DNA of 64,000 nt from JAQUTK01 sp963677415 (GTDB taxonomy: Bacteria > Bacteroidota > Bacteroidia > Bacteroidales > JAQUTK01): the NCBI GenBank assembly GCA_963677415.2, contig CAXXFJ010000045.1, positions 1 through 64,000 on the forward strand. Reading direction: 5' to 3'. Under the pieces are notes generated by a model that was not told where the DNA came from, did not search any database, and worked only from the letters and a program-made list of their open reading frames with translations. Of the stretch, positions 9,671-17,454 are shown piece by piece. A program made the position numbers and the translations under genes. Each line of letters begins with the position of its first letter. Positions within the stretch are counted from its first letter, which is position 1.

Positions 9671-11268
9671 CAGTTTACTCCGTTTTTGTTCGTTTCATTG
9701 GTCCCTTGTTTCTTTGGGACCATATTGCCAAAGATATAGTAATAAAGAAAATGATTACCGTACTCCTTCCGAAGCACCTCTCTTCCTTTTTCCTGATTAT
9801 CCATGTATTTTGAGATCTCCCCAAGTAATGCTTTTGTGCGCTCGGTGACTATCGGACTAATCGGAAATTGCTTCTCAAATCCATTTCCGGACGAATAGCC
9901 TTCCAATGCGATTGCCTCCTGAAAATGTATTGGAAGGTGCGATTGCCCAATCAAAGCCTGTGCTCTTGGCAGGAAGGCCTCCAGCTCTTTGGCATAGAGA
10001 CAAGCAGCCAATGAGAGATCCAATGAACGTCGGCTCTTCCCTTTAGTCAGTTGGGTATAATAACCAATGAAGATTGGTTCTCTGTAAACTTGCTCAAAGT
10101 TGTTGATGACAGGTTCAAGATCATAGGCAGATGCCAGTTCAGCATCTTTTCCAATCAGCTCCTTGTGGGCAATGTAATTTCTATATTTATCAGCAAAGCC
10201 TCTTTGGAAGTACATCTTCTCAAGTACAGAGAGATATCGTTCTGCCAATTCCCATTCCTGATTTAATACCGCACATTTGGTCATCAGTCGCAAAGTAAAT
10301 GGAGATGCCCCCTCCAAAACCATGAATTCCATGAGATGGTGATACGCCGAATTGATAAGTCCCGAATAGAAGCAAGCATCAGCGGTATAAAAGAAGCTCC
10401 CTTGAGTGACAGTTCCATCTTGCATCTTCGTTTGTATTTCCGGATAGTTATACGGAATCTCAAAGAGACGATCGCCCAATTGATTCGTATTCACCAATGC
10501 AATGCTTCTGTATGCGGCCACTGCCCGCGTGGGAGCAGACAATCCTTCCGTGCAATCGATGACTTTATTCCATTCTTGCTGTTGCGTGTAATATTGCATA
10601 CGTGTCATGGCTCTCAGGTTTTCGTCCGGGCGGGCAAGCAGACCTACAAGCACAATCATTGCAACAGCAACTCCTCCTCCGGAATACGCTTTTTTGGAGG
10701 AAAGAGGCGGGATGATTGGCTTTGTTTTTCCTGTTATCTTGCGAATGATAGACAGAAGAGCCCAAATGCCGGTTGCCAGCAAGGAAGCACTTACAAGTAA
10801 GATGAAGAGATTGGAAGGATCAACTTCATATATAAAGTTATAATGGCACAAGCTCATATAAACCAGGAATCCGGCCCAAGGAAGATAGCTGGCCAGATAG
10901 AGCCAAATGCTTGAACCAAAACGGAGTATATTTTCGGTCATTCCCTGAATCAACCAAAGGAAAATTGTGACTAAGATAGTTCCCAGCCAGGGGAAATAGC
11001 AAAATTGCAGGAAGAAGCGTCCAATATAAACAGGAATATTGATCCCGGCACCAACCACCTGATGTAATTCAGTAAAAGAGCCTGTGAAGAACGCCAGATC
11101 CTGCATTTTCCAAAGTATCTCTCCATAGTAATAACGGATAAACAGGATGGTGAACAGGAAAAAGAGAAGTTGTACTAATCTCCGGAATCGATTGAAAGAA
11201 AGAGGGAAAATCGTTGCTCCCTCCTTTTTTGTCGAAACTTTATCTTTACTTTTTGGCTTGTTCTTCAT
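9670..11268 (-). CDS. DUF6057 family membrane protein
   Basis: A 532-aa protein with about six predicted membrane segments in the first 240 residues (for example LFFLFTILFIRYYYG, ASYLPWAGFLVYMSL, GGVAVAMIVLVGLLA). A soluble C-terminal half of helical, TPR-like character follows. It matches the DUF6057 family that pairs with PD40 lipoproteins in Bacteroides. Function is unknown. It lies between a small membrane protein and the PD40 gene with almost no spacing, which suggests one membrane-associated module. Confidence 0.65.
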   Translation of the reverse strand: MKNKPKSKDKVSTKKEGATIFPLSFNRFRRLVQLLFFLFTILFIRYYYGEILWKMQDLAFFTGSFTELHQVVGAGINIPVYIGRFFLQFCYFPWLGTILVTIFLWLIQGMTENILRFGSSIWLYLASYLPWAGFLVYMSLCHYNFIYEVDPSNLFILLVSASLLATGIWALLSIIRKITGKTKPIIPPLSSKKAYSGGGVAVAMIVLVGLLARPDENLRAMTRMQYYTQQQEWNKVIDCTEGLSAPTRAVAAYRSIALVNTNQLGDRLFEIPYNYPEIQTKMQDGTVTQGSFFYTADACFYSGLINSAYHHLMEFMVLEGASPFTLRLMTKCAVLNQEWELAERYLSVLEKMYFQRGFADKYRNYIAHKELIGKDAELASAYDLEPVINNFEQVYREPIFIGYYTQLTKGKSRRSLDLSLAACLYAKELEAFLPRAQALIGQSHLPIHFQEAIALEGYSSGNGFEKQFPISPIVTERTKALLGEISKYMDNQEKGREVLRKEYGNHFLYYYIFGNMVPKKQGTNETNKNGVN

Positions 11269-11269
11269 C

Positions 11270-11476
11270 CTACTTATCTTTATTTCTTTCCGCTATTTTC
11301 TCTTTCTTGCGCAGTAAGACCCATAATATGAAGATAATAACATAGCTGACACCAATTATTGTCAGGATCTCCGTTTTCTCTCCGACAGGCTGTTTGGGAT
11401 AAAATATGAAAGCTACGATTGCGGTATAGATGGAAAGAGCAATCGTAGTTACAGTAGACTTCTTAAATCGTTTCAT
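11270..11476 (-). CDS. Small two-helix membrane protein
   Basis: 68 aa from ATG 11476 (MKRFKKSTVTTIALSIYTAIV). There are two hydrophobic helices and a charged C-terminal tail (RKKEKIAERNKDK). A minus-strand -7 box at 11501-11508 makes the longer frame from 11503 unlikely. Its stop lies one base before the DUF6057 start codon, so it heads the three-gene operon. No family is recognised. Confidence 0.6.
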   Translation of the reverse strand: MKRFKKSTVTTIALSIYTAIVAFIFYPKQPVGEKTEILTIIGVSYVIIFILWVLLRKKEKIAERNKDK

Positions 11477-11500
11477 TGTGCGAGGATTGATAATTAGCTG

Positions 11501-11508
11501 CAAAAATA
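11501..11508 (-). promoter_or_regulatory. -7 box for the DUF6057/PD40 operon
   Basis: TATTTTTG on the minus strand, 25 bp before ATG 11476. Confidence 0.5.
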
Positions 11509-11574
11509 ATAATAATTATGGTTCAGACTGACACTTTTATTATATTATGTTCTTGTTTGTTGGGCTGGATAGGT

Positions 11575-11582
11575 TATATTTG
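11575..11582 (+). promoter_or_regulatory. -7 box for mscL
   Basis: TATATTTG followed by C, with a TTG at about -33 (in TTGTTTGTTGG near 11553). It lies 29 bp before the mscL ATG and rules out the longer upstream start. Confidence 0.7.
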
Positions 11583-11610
11583 CGTCAATAATCTAATAAT
11601 CTCTCTGAAT

Positions 11611-12051
11611 ATGAAAAAGATGTTACAAGAGTTCAAGACCTTTGCCATGCGTGGCAATGTCATTGATATGGCTGTCGGTATCATTATTGGTGGCGCATTT
11701 GGAAAAATTGTTACTTCTGTTGTTGGCGATGTGATCATGCCTGCAATCGGATTGCTGGTAGGTGGGGTAAACTTTAAGGATCTGAAGATTATATTGAAAG
11801 ATCCGGTTTTAGATGCGGCAGGAGCTGTTACTGCACCGCCCGTAACCATTAACTATGGACAATTTCTGCAGGTGACATTTGATTTTATTATCGTTGCTTT
11901 TGCTGTCTTTCTTCTCATCAAACTGATCAATCGTTTGACAGCGAAAAAAGAGGAAGCAATTGCGCCTCCCGTGCCTCCCGCACCTCCGGTAATAAGTGAT
12001 GATGTCAAACTGCTGACAGAGATCCGCGACTTGCTCAAAGAAAAGAAATAG
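11611..12051 (+). CDS. mscL: Large-conductance mechanosensitive channel MscL
   Basis: MscL forms a pentameric inner-membrane channel that opens under membrane tension to release solutes on hypo-osmotic shock. The sequence has the N-terminal amphipathic helix (MLQEFKTFAMRGNVIDMAVG), TM1 with GGAFGKIV, a periplasmic loop and TM2 (FDFIIVAFAVFLLIKLINRL). A cytoplasmic helix ends it (LLTEIRDLLKEKK) after a proline-rich linker. The 146-aa length from ATG 11611 is typical. The in-frame extension to 11518 lies upstream of the promoter. Confidence 0.95.
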   Translation: MKKMLQEFKTFAMRGNVIDMAVGIIIGGAFGKIVTSVVGDVIMPAIGLLVGGVNFKDLKIILKDPVLDAAGAVTAPPVTINYGQFLQVTFDFIIVAFAVFLLIKLINRLTAKKEEAIAPPVPPAPPVISDDVKLLTEIRDLLKEKK

Positions 12052-12081
12052 AGTAAGGTGTCATACTGTCGATTAAGGTAT

Positions 12082-12118
12082 AAAAAAAGAAGCTGTCCGA
12101 TGGGCAGCTTCTTTTTTT
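12082..12118. terminator. Bidirectional terminator between mscL and the cyclophilin
   Basis: AAAAAAAGAAGCTG pairs with CAGCTTCTTTTTTT around a short G/C extension. T-runs follow on both strands, serving the convergent mscL and PPIase genes. Confidence 0.88.
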
Positions 12119-12133
12119 AGCGTGTGTGACGTA

Positions 12134-12937
12134 TTACTCTACAATAGAGACTTTCATCTTAACATCGGTGAAAGGCCGGTCAAACCCATTGACCTTCAGC
12201 GCTGCGATCTTGTCAATCACATCCAGTCCTTCAAAGACTTCACCAAAGACGGTATAATCGCCATCCAGATTGGGAGCGCCACCGATGGTGCTATAAGCCT
12301 CTTTCTGTGCGGGAGTGAAAATAAGTTTGTTGGGAGATGCCATCAATGCAGAGTCAAGCTGAGACTTGATAAGACGTACCTGTTCGTTATAGAGCTTAGG
12401 ATTACTCTCTTTCAAGGCATCCAGTGCCTCTTTCTTTGGATTATAGATCTGAGAGTACGCTTTATTCTTTATTGGAATATTCTTTGCCATTTCCATCGTA
12501 TCCAATTGACCGACTGTGAGCACAGTGCCTTGTACAATGTAGAACTGAGAAGCATCTGACTTCCTTTGAGGATTCACATTATTGGGTTGACGGGGAGCGC
12601 ATAAAGCCCCTTTCTTATGAAAATAACTCTTGCGAAATTCAGGAAACAACTCCATGCTTGAGTTTCCATAGCCAACCTTTACACCGGGAGCAGCACCACG
12701 TGAATCTTTCGATCCTCCCTGGATGACATACCCTTTGACTACTCTGCTGAATAATGTACCATCGAAATACCCTTGTTTGATCAGCTTGATATAGTGGTCC
12801 CGATGCTTGGGAGTGTCATTGTATAATTTAGCTTTCATATCCCCCATGTTGGTAGAGATAAGAATAACTGTTTCTTTTGTTTGTGCATTGAGAAGAAGAG
12901 AGAGAGAAAGCAATAAACTGACAAATATATATTTCAT
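12134..12937 (-). CDS. Secreted peptidyl-prolyl cis-trans isomerase (cyclophilin type)
   Basis: 267 aa with a signal peptide (MKYIFVSLLLSLSLLLNAQ). Cyclophilin motifs include LFSRVVKGYVIQGG, SQFYIVQG and GDYTVFGEVFEG, with an insertion between the two halves as in other Bacteroides periplasmic cyclophilins. It should speed proline isomerisation during folding of exported proteins. A minus-strand -7 box lies about 40 bp upstream, so it is probably monocistronic. Confidence 0.9.
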   Translation of the reverse strand: MKYIFVSLLLSLSLLLNAQTKETVILISTNMGDMKAKLYNDTPKHRDHYIKLIKQGYFDGTLFSRVVKGYVIQGGSKDSRGAAPGVKVGYGNSSMELFPEFRKSYFHKKGALCAPRQPNNVNPQRKSDASQFYIVQGTVLTVGQLDTMEMAKNIPIKNKAYSQIYNPKKEALDALKESNPKLYNEQVRLIKSQLDSALMASPNKLIFTPAQKEAYSTIGGAPNLDGDYTVFGEVFEGLDVIDKIAALKVNGFDRPFTDVKMKVSIVE

Positions 12938-12977
12938 GAGTATATGTTATGATTAAGTGTATACTAAAATGAGATTG

Positions 12978-12985
12978 CAAAAATA
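12978..12985 (-). promoter_or_regulatory. -7 box for the cyclophilin gene
   Basis: TATTTTTG on the minus strand, 41 bp before ATG 12937. Confidence 0.5.
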
Positions 12986-13045
12986 GAGATTCTATTCTGA
13001 ATAGTCAAGCAATGCGTCCGATTAAAAAGTCAATAATATCTAAAT

Positions 13046-13876
13046 CTAATTGCACTTCAGCGTGATAAGAACTATTTCCGAAGGTGCAAATAACCTTATC
13101 CGTTTGCGTGAAGTCCCAATACCATTGGTTATAATGACCGGGGTCTTACTTTTTGTATAACGTAACCCACTCCTGAAATGTTGCCCGTAGTGTGAAGCAG
13201 TTTCAGGTGCATATAGTCCAAAAAATGTTATTTGTCCGCCGTGCGTATGTCCGGAAAGCACCAGATCACTCTTCGATATATCCACATCCTGCGCATAGTC
13301 GGGAGTGTGTGACAGCAGTACCACAAAGTCGCTCTTTTGAAGATTCTGATCGGGAGATATGCTATTCTTCTTTAGGTCAAACGGGTTGCGCACCCCTGCT
13401 ACAATGATCTTATTTGAATCCTTACGTATTGTGTCGCAGCTGTTTTCCAAGATCAGGATATCATTGACTTTTGCCTCCTGTAGTATCTGTTCGTATCCCA
13501 CTTCATAATCATTATTGCCCGGCACACCGATGATGCCATACTTGGGTTTCACTTCTCCCAATGCATGGAAAAGCGGTGCGATATTTTCCACTCCCTCATT
13601 GTAATCTCCACCCATGAGCAGCAAGTCTGCATCCAGAGTCTGGAGCTGGCCAATCAGTTTCTTTAGACCGGGTTCCTGTAAGGCACTCTTATAATGAATA
13701 TCAGAGATGAAAGCAATGCGGAAACCATCAAATGAGGCTGGGATGTCAGCATGTGAGAAGGTATATTCTTTGATACGGGCAACGCCTCTCCGGCTCAGTT
13801 GCTGAGTAGAAGAACAGGAAGAAAATAGTACCAGAAGCACTGTGCAGATTGCTGAGAGGCGGAAATAAGAAGACAT
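13046..13876 (-). CDS. Metallophosphoesterase lipoprotein
   Basis: 276 aa. The calcineurin-like phosphoesterase motifs are complete: DIHY, GGDYNEG, GNNDYE, SHTPD and SGHTHGGQI, which bind two metals. The N-terminus is a lipoprotein signal (LLVLFSSCSSTQQ), so the enzyme is probably anchored facing the periplasm. It resembles the YaeI/YkuE group that hydrolyses phosphodiesters of lipids or UDP-linked precursors. The exact substrate cannot be told from sequence. Confidence 0.85.
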   Translation of the reverse strand: MSSYFRLSAICTVLLVLFSSCSSTQQLSRRGVARIKEYTFSHADIPASFDGFRIAFISDIHYKSALQEPGLKKLIGQLQTLDADLLLMGGDYNEGVENIAPLFHALGEVKPKYGIIGVPGNNDYEVGYEQILQEAKVNDILILENSCDTIRKDSNKIIVAGVRNPFDLKKNSISPDQNLQKSDFVVLLSHTPDYAQDVDISKSDLVLSGHTHGGQITFFGLYAPETASHYGQHFRSGLRYTKSKTPVIITNGIGTSRKRIRLFAPSEIVLITLKCN

Positions 13877-13895
13877 AATCTGATTGTTTGAAAGA

Positions 13896-13903
13896 CAAAG
13901 ATA
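13896..13903 (-). promoter_or_regulatory. -7 box for the phosphoesterase gene
   Basis: TATCTTTG on the minus strand, about 20 bp before ATG 13876. Confidence 0.5.
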
Positions 13904-13935
13904 CGCAAAGATGTCAAATAGTGTATGAAATTAAC

Positions 13936-13943
13936 TACTTTTG
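13936..13943 (+). promoter_or_regulatory. -7 box for the TRIC-family gene
   Basis: TACTTTTG followed by C, 26 bp before ATG 13969. It lies inside the longer open frame and so rules out the start at 13888. Confidence 0.6.
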
Positions 13944-13968
13944 CTGCCTAAACCTCAATACTGAAAGT

Positions 13969-14586
13969 ATGGAACTGAGATTTGTTGATTTTCTCGAATT
14001 TATCGGAACCTTTGCATTTGCAATCAGCGGAATCCGCCTCGCTTCAGCAAAGAAATTTGATTGGTTTGGAGCCTATGTCGTTGGTTTTGCAACAGCCGTT
14101 GGAGGTGGCACTATCCGTGACTTACTCCTTGGCGTCACGCCTTTTTGGATGCTCAATTCCAGTTATCTGATCTTTACCGCCATCTCTTTCTTGTTTGTAG
14201 TTATCTTTCGGAAAGCTTTGGTGCGACTGGATGATGCCTTTTTCTATTTTGATACGATTGGGTTAGGTCTGTTCGTGGTGGTAGGCTGTAGTAAGACTCT
14301 TCAGATGGATGTCCATTATGCCTATTGGGTGGTTGTCATCATGGGCATGTTGACCGGTGCGGCCGGAGGAGTGTTGCGTGATATCCTTATCAATGAAGTG
14401 CCGTTGATCTTCAGAAAAGAAATATATGCTTTGGCATGTCTGTTTGGAGGTTCCGTGTTTTGTATTTGCGATGCAATGGGAGTAGAAACTGTTGTGGCGC
14501 AGATAATCTCTGCCGTCAGTGTGGTAATCATTCGATTGTTAGCAGTAAAATATCACCTTTGTTTGCCCGTCCTAAAGAGAGAATAA
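13969..14586 (+). CDS. TRIC-type cation channel family protein (UPF0126)
   Basis: 205 aa from ATG 13969 (MELRFVDFLEFIGTFAFAIS). Seven predicted helices form two repeated units, each with the glycine-rich motif of the family (AVGGGTIRDLLLGVTPFW and AAGGVLRDILINEVPLIF). Bacterial members form homotrimeric monovalent-cation channels. Their physiological role is not settled. It lies directly upstream of tRNA-Pro. Confidence 0.88.
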   Translation: MELRFVDFLEFIGTFAFAISGIRLASAKKFDWFGAYVVGFATAVGGGTIRDLLLGVTPFWMLNSSYLIFTAISFLFVVIFRKALVRLDDAFFYFDTIGLGLFVVVGCSKTLQMDVHYAYWVVVIMGMLTGAAGGVLRDILINEVPLIFRKEIYALACLFGGSVFCICDAMGVETVVAQIISAVSVVIIRLLAVKYHLCLPVLKRE

Positions 14587-14650
14587 GAGCAAAAAGAAAA
14601 AAAACCTGCAAAAAAAGGAGTCTGAACATTGCAGATTGTCAAAAAACGAT

Positions 14651-14658
14651 TACCTTTG
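14651..14658 (+). promoter_or_regulatory. -7 box for tRNA-Pro
   Basis: TACCTTTG followed by C, ending 16 bp before the mature 5' end of the tRNA. Confidence 0.65.
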
Positions 14659-14673
14659 CAGCCGTTAAAGGAA

Positions 14674-14748
14674 CGGGGTGTAGCGCAGCCCGGTTAGCGC
14701 ATCTGCTTTGGGAGCAGAGGGTCGAAGGTTCGAATCCTTTCACCCCGA
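14674..14748 (+). tRNA. tRNA-Pro (anticodon TGG)
   Basis: A full cloverleaf can be drawn: acceptor CGGGGTG/CACCCCG, D-arm with AGCGCAGCCCGGTTAGCGC, anticodon stem CTGCT/AGCAG around TTTGGGA (anticodon TGG), and T-arm GGTTCGAATCC. CCA is not encoded. Its 3' end is the integration site of the adjacent element and is kept intact by the repeat at attL. Confidence 0.96.
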
Positions 14749-14749
14749 C
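14724..14749 (+). repeat. attL: 3' end of tRNA-Pro
   Basis: This 26-bp stretch, GAAGGTT...CACCCCGAC, recurs at 30337-30362 with 24 of 26 positions identical, including a perfect 15-bp core TCCTTTCACCCCGAC. The two copies frame the integrase-bearing element. Confidence 0.88.
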
Positions 14750-14794
14750 ATATTAGGACTGATTTTCAAGTAGTTAGCCAAAATTTGTAACGTA

Positions 14795-14805
14795 TTTGTT
14801 CGGTT
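14795..14805 (+). repeat. Single copy of the integrase arm-type repeat, left end
   Basis: TTTGTTCGGTT, identical to the motif repeated three times in tandem at the right end (30200-30232). It lies 46 bp inside attL, as expected for an integrase arm-binding site. Confidence 0.5.
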
Positions 14806-14865
14806 CTTTAACGGTTTTATTAAAAAGCGACTCATTCAGGAGACTGTTTGAGCCGCTTTTTTCAT

Positions 14866-15384
14866 TTACCAAACTTGGGGATAGCTGCCTTGTTTCACAT
14901 CAGTTTTGAAAATCTTCTCTATGGATTTGCTCTTATTTGTGTCGATCACCTTGTAAGAAAAACTATAAGGAGTATTGTCAAGATCCAATACCACAAGATA
15001 AATCCCATTTTTCAGAACATTGGAACCTCCGAAAGATAACAATTTTCTTGCCTCATTTACGTATTTGCCAGTTTTTTCATCCTTGTAAGACTTGAAACTA
15101 TAATACTTATCCGGATATAGATACTCATTATTCACATCGAATAATACAAAGTAGCTTCCTTCGTATTCATAATCATCACGATATATATGATAAGGAATTG
15201 TATCTTTCAAGAATTTTCCATCTAATTTAAATAGGAAGATATTCCCTTCGATAGCACGACCAATATCCGAGCTCATCTTTATACTCAAAGATAGATATGT
15301 TTCTTTATCAACAACATCCTCCTCATCACTCTTGCTACACCCAAAAAGAACAAGCGAAAAAATAAAAAACAAAATCTTTTTCAT
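14866..15384 (-). CDS. Surface-type lipoprotein of the integrated element
   Basis: 172 aa from ATG 15384 (MKKILFFIFSLVLFGCSKS). Residues after the lipidated Cys read SKSDEED, an acidic run resembling the lipoprotein export signal that sends Bacteroidetes lipoproteins to the cell surface. The rest is beta-rich with no recognised domain. It starts three bases after the stop of the DUF5763 gene. As the outermost gene of the element it is a candidate lysogenic-conversion or superinfection-exclusion factor. That role is inferred only from position and predicted location. Confidence 0.6.
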   Translation of the reverse strand: MKKILFFIFSLVLFGCSKSDEEDVVDKETYLSLSIKMSSDIGRAIEGNIFLFKLDGKFLKDTIPYHIYRDDYEYEGSYFVLFDVNNEYLYPDKYYSFKSYKDEKTGKYVNEARKLLSFGGSNVLKNGIYLVVLDLDNTPYSFSYKVIDTNKSKSIEKIFKTDVKQGSYPQVW

Positions 15385-15386
15385 TT

Positions 15387-15698
15387 TTATGGATGTTGCC
15401 AACAATATTTAGAACCAGCTTGTGCCATCCTTTTACATTGTGTACCAGCCTTAGTAATAGCCTGACATCTTCCGGATGATACAGAAACAGAAGCCTCACT
15501 TTTTTTAATAACAGTCGAACTCTCCGCTTTAGGTGTAGACTCCAATAACTCGATACGCTTTGTTAAAGCTTCAATTTTTGAACCCTGTGAAAGAACTGTA
15601 CTCTCCAGAGTTGATATCCTTTCAGAAATAGCATCTTCACTTGTCGTTTGAAACGACATAAGCATAAGCAAACAGAAAAACAATACGACCTTTTTCAT
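15387..15698 (-). CDS. Small exported protein with a DUF5763-type Cys/His motif
   Basis: 103 aa: a signal peptide (MKKVVLFFCLLMLMSF), a short coiled coil (ISERISTLESTVLSQGSKIE), a Ser/Val-rich linker and a C-terminal CQAITKAGTQCKRMAQAGSK...CWQH block typical of DUF5763. The three Cys and one His may bind zinc or form disulfides. Function is unknown. It is coupled to the following lipoprotein gene. Confidence 0.6.
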   Translation of the reverse strand: MKKVVLFFCLLMLMSFQTTSEDAISERISTLESTVLSQGSKIEALTKRIELLESTPKAESSTVIKKSEASVSVSSGRCQAITKAGTQCKRMAQAGSKYCWQHP

Positions 15699-15776
15699 AA
15701 CTGTTTAATTTATATGTTTGGGATATTATTTCATTGTTTTCGTTCTGAGACATATTTCATCCACGGAATAGTATTA

Positions 15777-16205
15777 CTACCTATTGCCATTTCTTAGGTT
15801 CATATAATCAGCTTTCTTTCTCGTTAGCTCTTCATCTGAAATTAGTCCTTTTTTGTAGAGATGGTCCCACATTCTAAATTTCTTTTCAAGCTCTTCATCA
15901 GATAAATTAGATATCGCTTCACATCTATTCCTTTTGTCCCATTCTTTTAGTTTTTCAGTTTCAATGGCCTTCAGGTCAATTTGATTATTTGTATTGCTAT
16001 AACCGTCTTTTGGTTTAAATGTATTTCCGCATGACAAACATGTCGCTTTGATTTTGTTGCTTCCAATAAACCCAGAAAGCAATCCGAAACCACCAGTTAA
16101 TAATCCACCAATAACAGCTTTTCCAACTCCAAACCCTTTTTTGTCAATGTAGATATTTGAGCTGTTGCACTTTGGACATCTGATCTCATCTTTATATTCA
16201 CCCAT
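15777..16205 (-). CDS. Zinc-ribbon protein with glycine-rich helix and SHOCT-like tail
   Basis: 142 aa. An N-terminal CPKC pair and a later CLSC pair bracket a glycine-rich hydrophobic segment (GKAVIGGLLTGGFGLLSGFI) and form a split zinc ribbon. The C-terminal LYKKGLISDEELTRKKADYM segment is SHOCT-like. Such proteins are common in phages and conjugative elements. No role is assigned. Confidence 0.5.
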   Translation of the reverse strand: MGEYKDEIRCPKCNSSNIYIDKKGFGVGKAVIGGLLTGGFGLLSGFIGSNKIKATCLSCGNTFKPKDGYSNTNNQIDLKAIETEKLKEWDKRNRCEAISNLSDEELEKKFRMWDHLYKKGLISDEELTRKKADYMNLRNGNR

Positions 16206-16255
16206 GATATTAAATCTTTGATATGTGTTCTATTGAAATTCTTTTTGGATGTTTC

Positions 16256-16648
16256 TCATCGGGATTTCACAGACTTACTCAAAACATTTCCGAGCGTGTA
16301 AACCATCTGGGCCCTATAGTGAAGTATTCCGCTTTGTCTGATGATCATAAAGCCCCAGTTTGTATCCAGAACATCTACTTCTATGTTCTTCACTTCGATG
16401 AGTGCACTATCCCGGTCTTTATTGTAACCAACATACAATTGAATGGCATCGTACGGAATTATTTCGAAATGAATATTCTTTTCAAAGGGTATGTCATCGT
16501 TTCGTGTGTACCTATTGCCATCCTCATCTATGTAGATCAGATATTTCTTTTCAGTTGACTGTTTGATCTCTCTAAACTCCTGAGTCTTTGTTCCTGCCAG
16601 TATTTGATCAAAATAGATCTGCTTAATGATAAGCGTGAGAGTTTTCAT
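16256..16648 (-). CDS. ASCH-domain protein
   Basis: 130 aa from ATG 16648 (MKTLTLIIKQIYFDQILAGT). The start TLIIKQIYFDQILAGTKTQE and the pattern of small strands match the ASCH (PUA-like) fold, which binds RNA or modified nucleotides. Phage-encoded ASCH proteins are frequent. The longer frame to 16711 has no support. It is the last gene downstream of the three tandem paralogues. Confidence 0.6.
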   Translation of the reverse strand: MKTLTLIIKQIYFDQILAGTKTQEFREIKQSTEKKYLIYIDEDGNRYTRNDDIPFEKNIHFEIIPYDAIQLYVGYNKDRDSALIEVKNIEVDVLDTNWGFMIIRQSGILHYRAQMVYTLGNVLSKSVKSR

Positions 16649-16732
16649 GAGTGAGATTTTTAAATGTGTAAAATAAAAATGTCCCGAACTGCCAGAAACA
16701 GAACGGGACAAATGTAATTAATTTTCTATTAT

Positions 16733-16966
16733 TTACTCTTTTTCAGGTATTAATTCATAAAGACTTTGTTCAATTTCTGAACCGATAACACTGCAAACAG
16801 CTTCAGTGCACTCACCCATTGAGCTTATAAACTTTTCAAGTGTAGAATTATGAGAAACAAGACGTTTCTTTTCTATCTCATTTACTATTTTCTCAAACTC
16901 AACCGCTGACTTTCTCAAATTTAGTAGAACATCAGCTAACCGGGGATTTACCTCTAATTTCTTCAT
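16733..16966 (-). CDS. Tandem paralogue 3 of 3, 77-aa helical protein
   Basis: Starts MKKLEVNPRLADVLLNLRKS and ends ELIPEKE. It has the same length (77 aa) and layout as its two upstream neighbours: a basic start, a heptad-like acidic helix, then a helix with conserved V-IG/VG and a SLYELIPEK end. Spacing to the previous copy is 4 bp. The family is not recognised. Confidence 0.6.
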   Translation of the reverse strand: MKKLEVNPRLADVLLNLRKSAVEFEKIVNEIEKKRLVSHNSTLEKFISSMGECTEAVCSVIGSEIEQSLYELIPEKE

Positions 16967-16970
16967 GGTT

Positions 16971-17204
16971 TTATTGTTTTTGAGGAACTAATTCTCGTAT
17001 ACTCTGTATGACATCATTTCCGACAGCAACGGAAACAGTTGCAAGGCAAGAATGCATGTATTCGTTGAAATCCGCTATTTCTGCTTGATAGCTATTCCCA
17101 TCTCTTTTTTCAAGTTCAGACATAACCTCTTCGATCTCAACTGTGGCTTCTCTCAATTTGATGAGTGCATCAACTAACTTCTGGTTCAATTCTAACTTTT
17201 TCAT
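16971..17204 (-). CDS. Tandem paralogue 2 of 3, 77-aa helical protein
   Basis: Starts MKKLELNQKLVDALIKLREA and ends SIRELVPQKQ. It is alignable end to end with the copies on either side without gaps, which indicates local duplication. It is predicted to be all-helical and cytosolic. Function unknown. Confidence 0.6.
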   Translation of the reverse strand: MKKLELNQKLVDALIKLREATVEIEEVMSELEKRDGNSYQAEIADFNEYMHSCLATVSVAVGNDVIQSIRELVPQKQ

Positions 17205-17208
17205 AGCT

Positions 17209-17442
17209 TTATTTTTTTTCAGGCATTAACTCACGAATACTTTGTCTTGCATCAGATCCGATAGCACCGGCAACACTAGAAAGGCAATAACTCATACCTT
17301 CGGTGAAATCTTCCATTTCTCCGGTAGAATGAACACCTTCTCTTTTTTCCAATTCACATAAAGCCTCTTTAAATTCAACTTCAGCTTCTCTCAACTTAGT
17401 GAGGACGCTTTGTAATTTCGGATTGATTTCTAACTTTCCCAT
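17209..17442 (-). CDS. Tandem paralogue 1 of 3, 77-aa helical protein
   Basis: Starts MGKLEINPKLQSVLTKLREA and ends SIRELMPEKK. It is the most upstream of the triplet and follows a 78-aa gene by 12 bp. Conserved positions across the triplet are the KLE.N.KL start, the EL/IEK turn, a Cys in the second helix and the REL.P.K end. Confidence 0.6.
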   Translation of the reverse strand: MGKLEINPKLQSVLTKLREAEVEFKEALCELEKREGVHSTGEMEDFTEGMSYCLSSVAGAIGSDARQSIRELMPEKK

Positions 17443-17454
17443 GATTTCTATTTA

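Noticed and set aside
11518..11610. N-terminal extension of MscL
   Set aside because: The -7 box at 11575-11582 puts the transcript start downstream of it, and the extension is not part of the MscL family.
16733..17442. Regular repeats considered as a CRISPR-like or tandem DNA array
   Set aside because: The period comes from three protein-coding paralogues. There are no identical short repeats or spacers. No CRISPR array was seen in the window.
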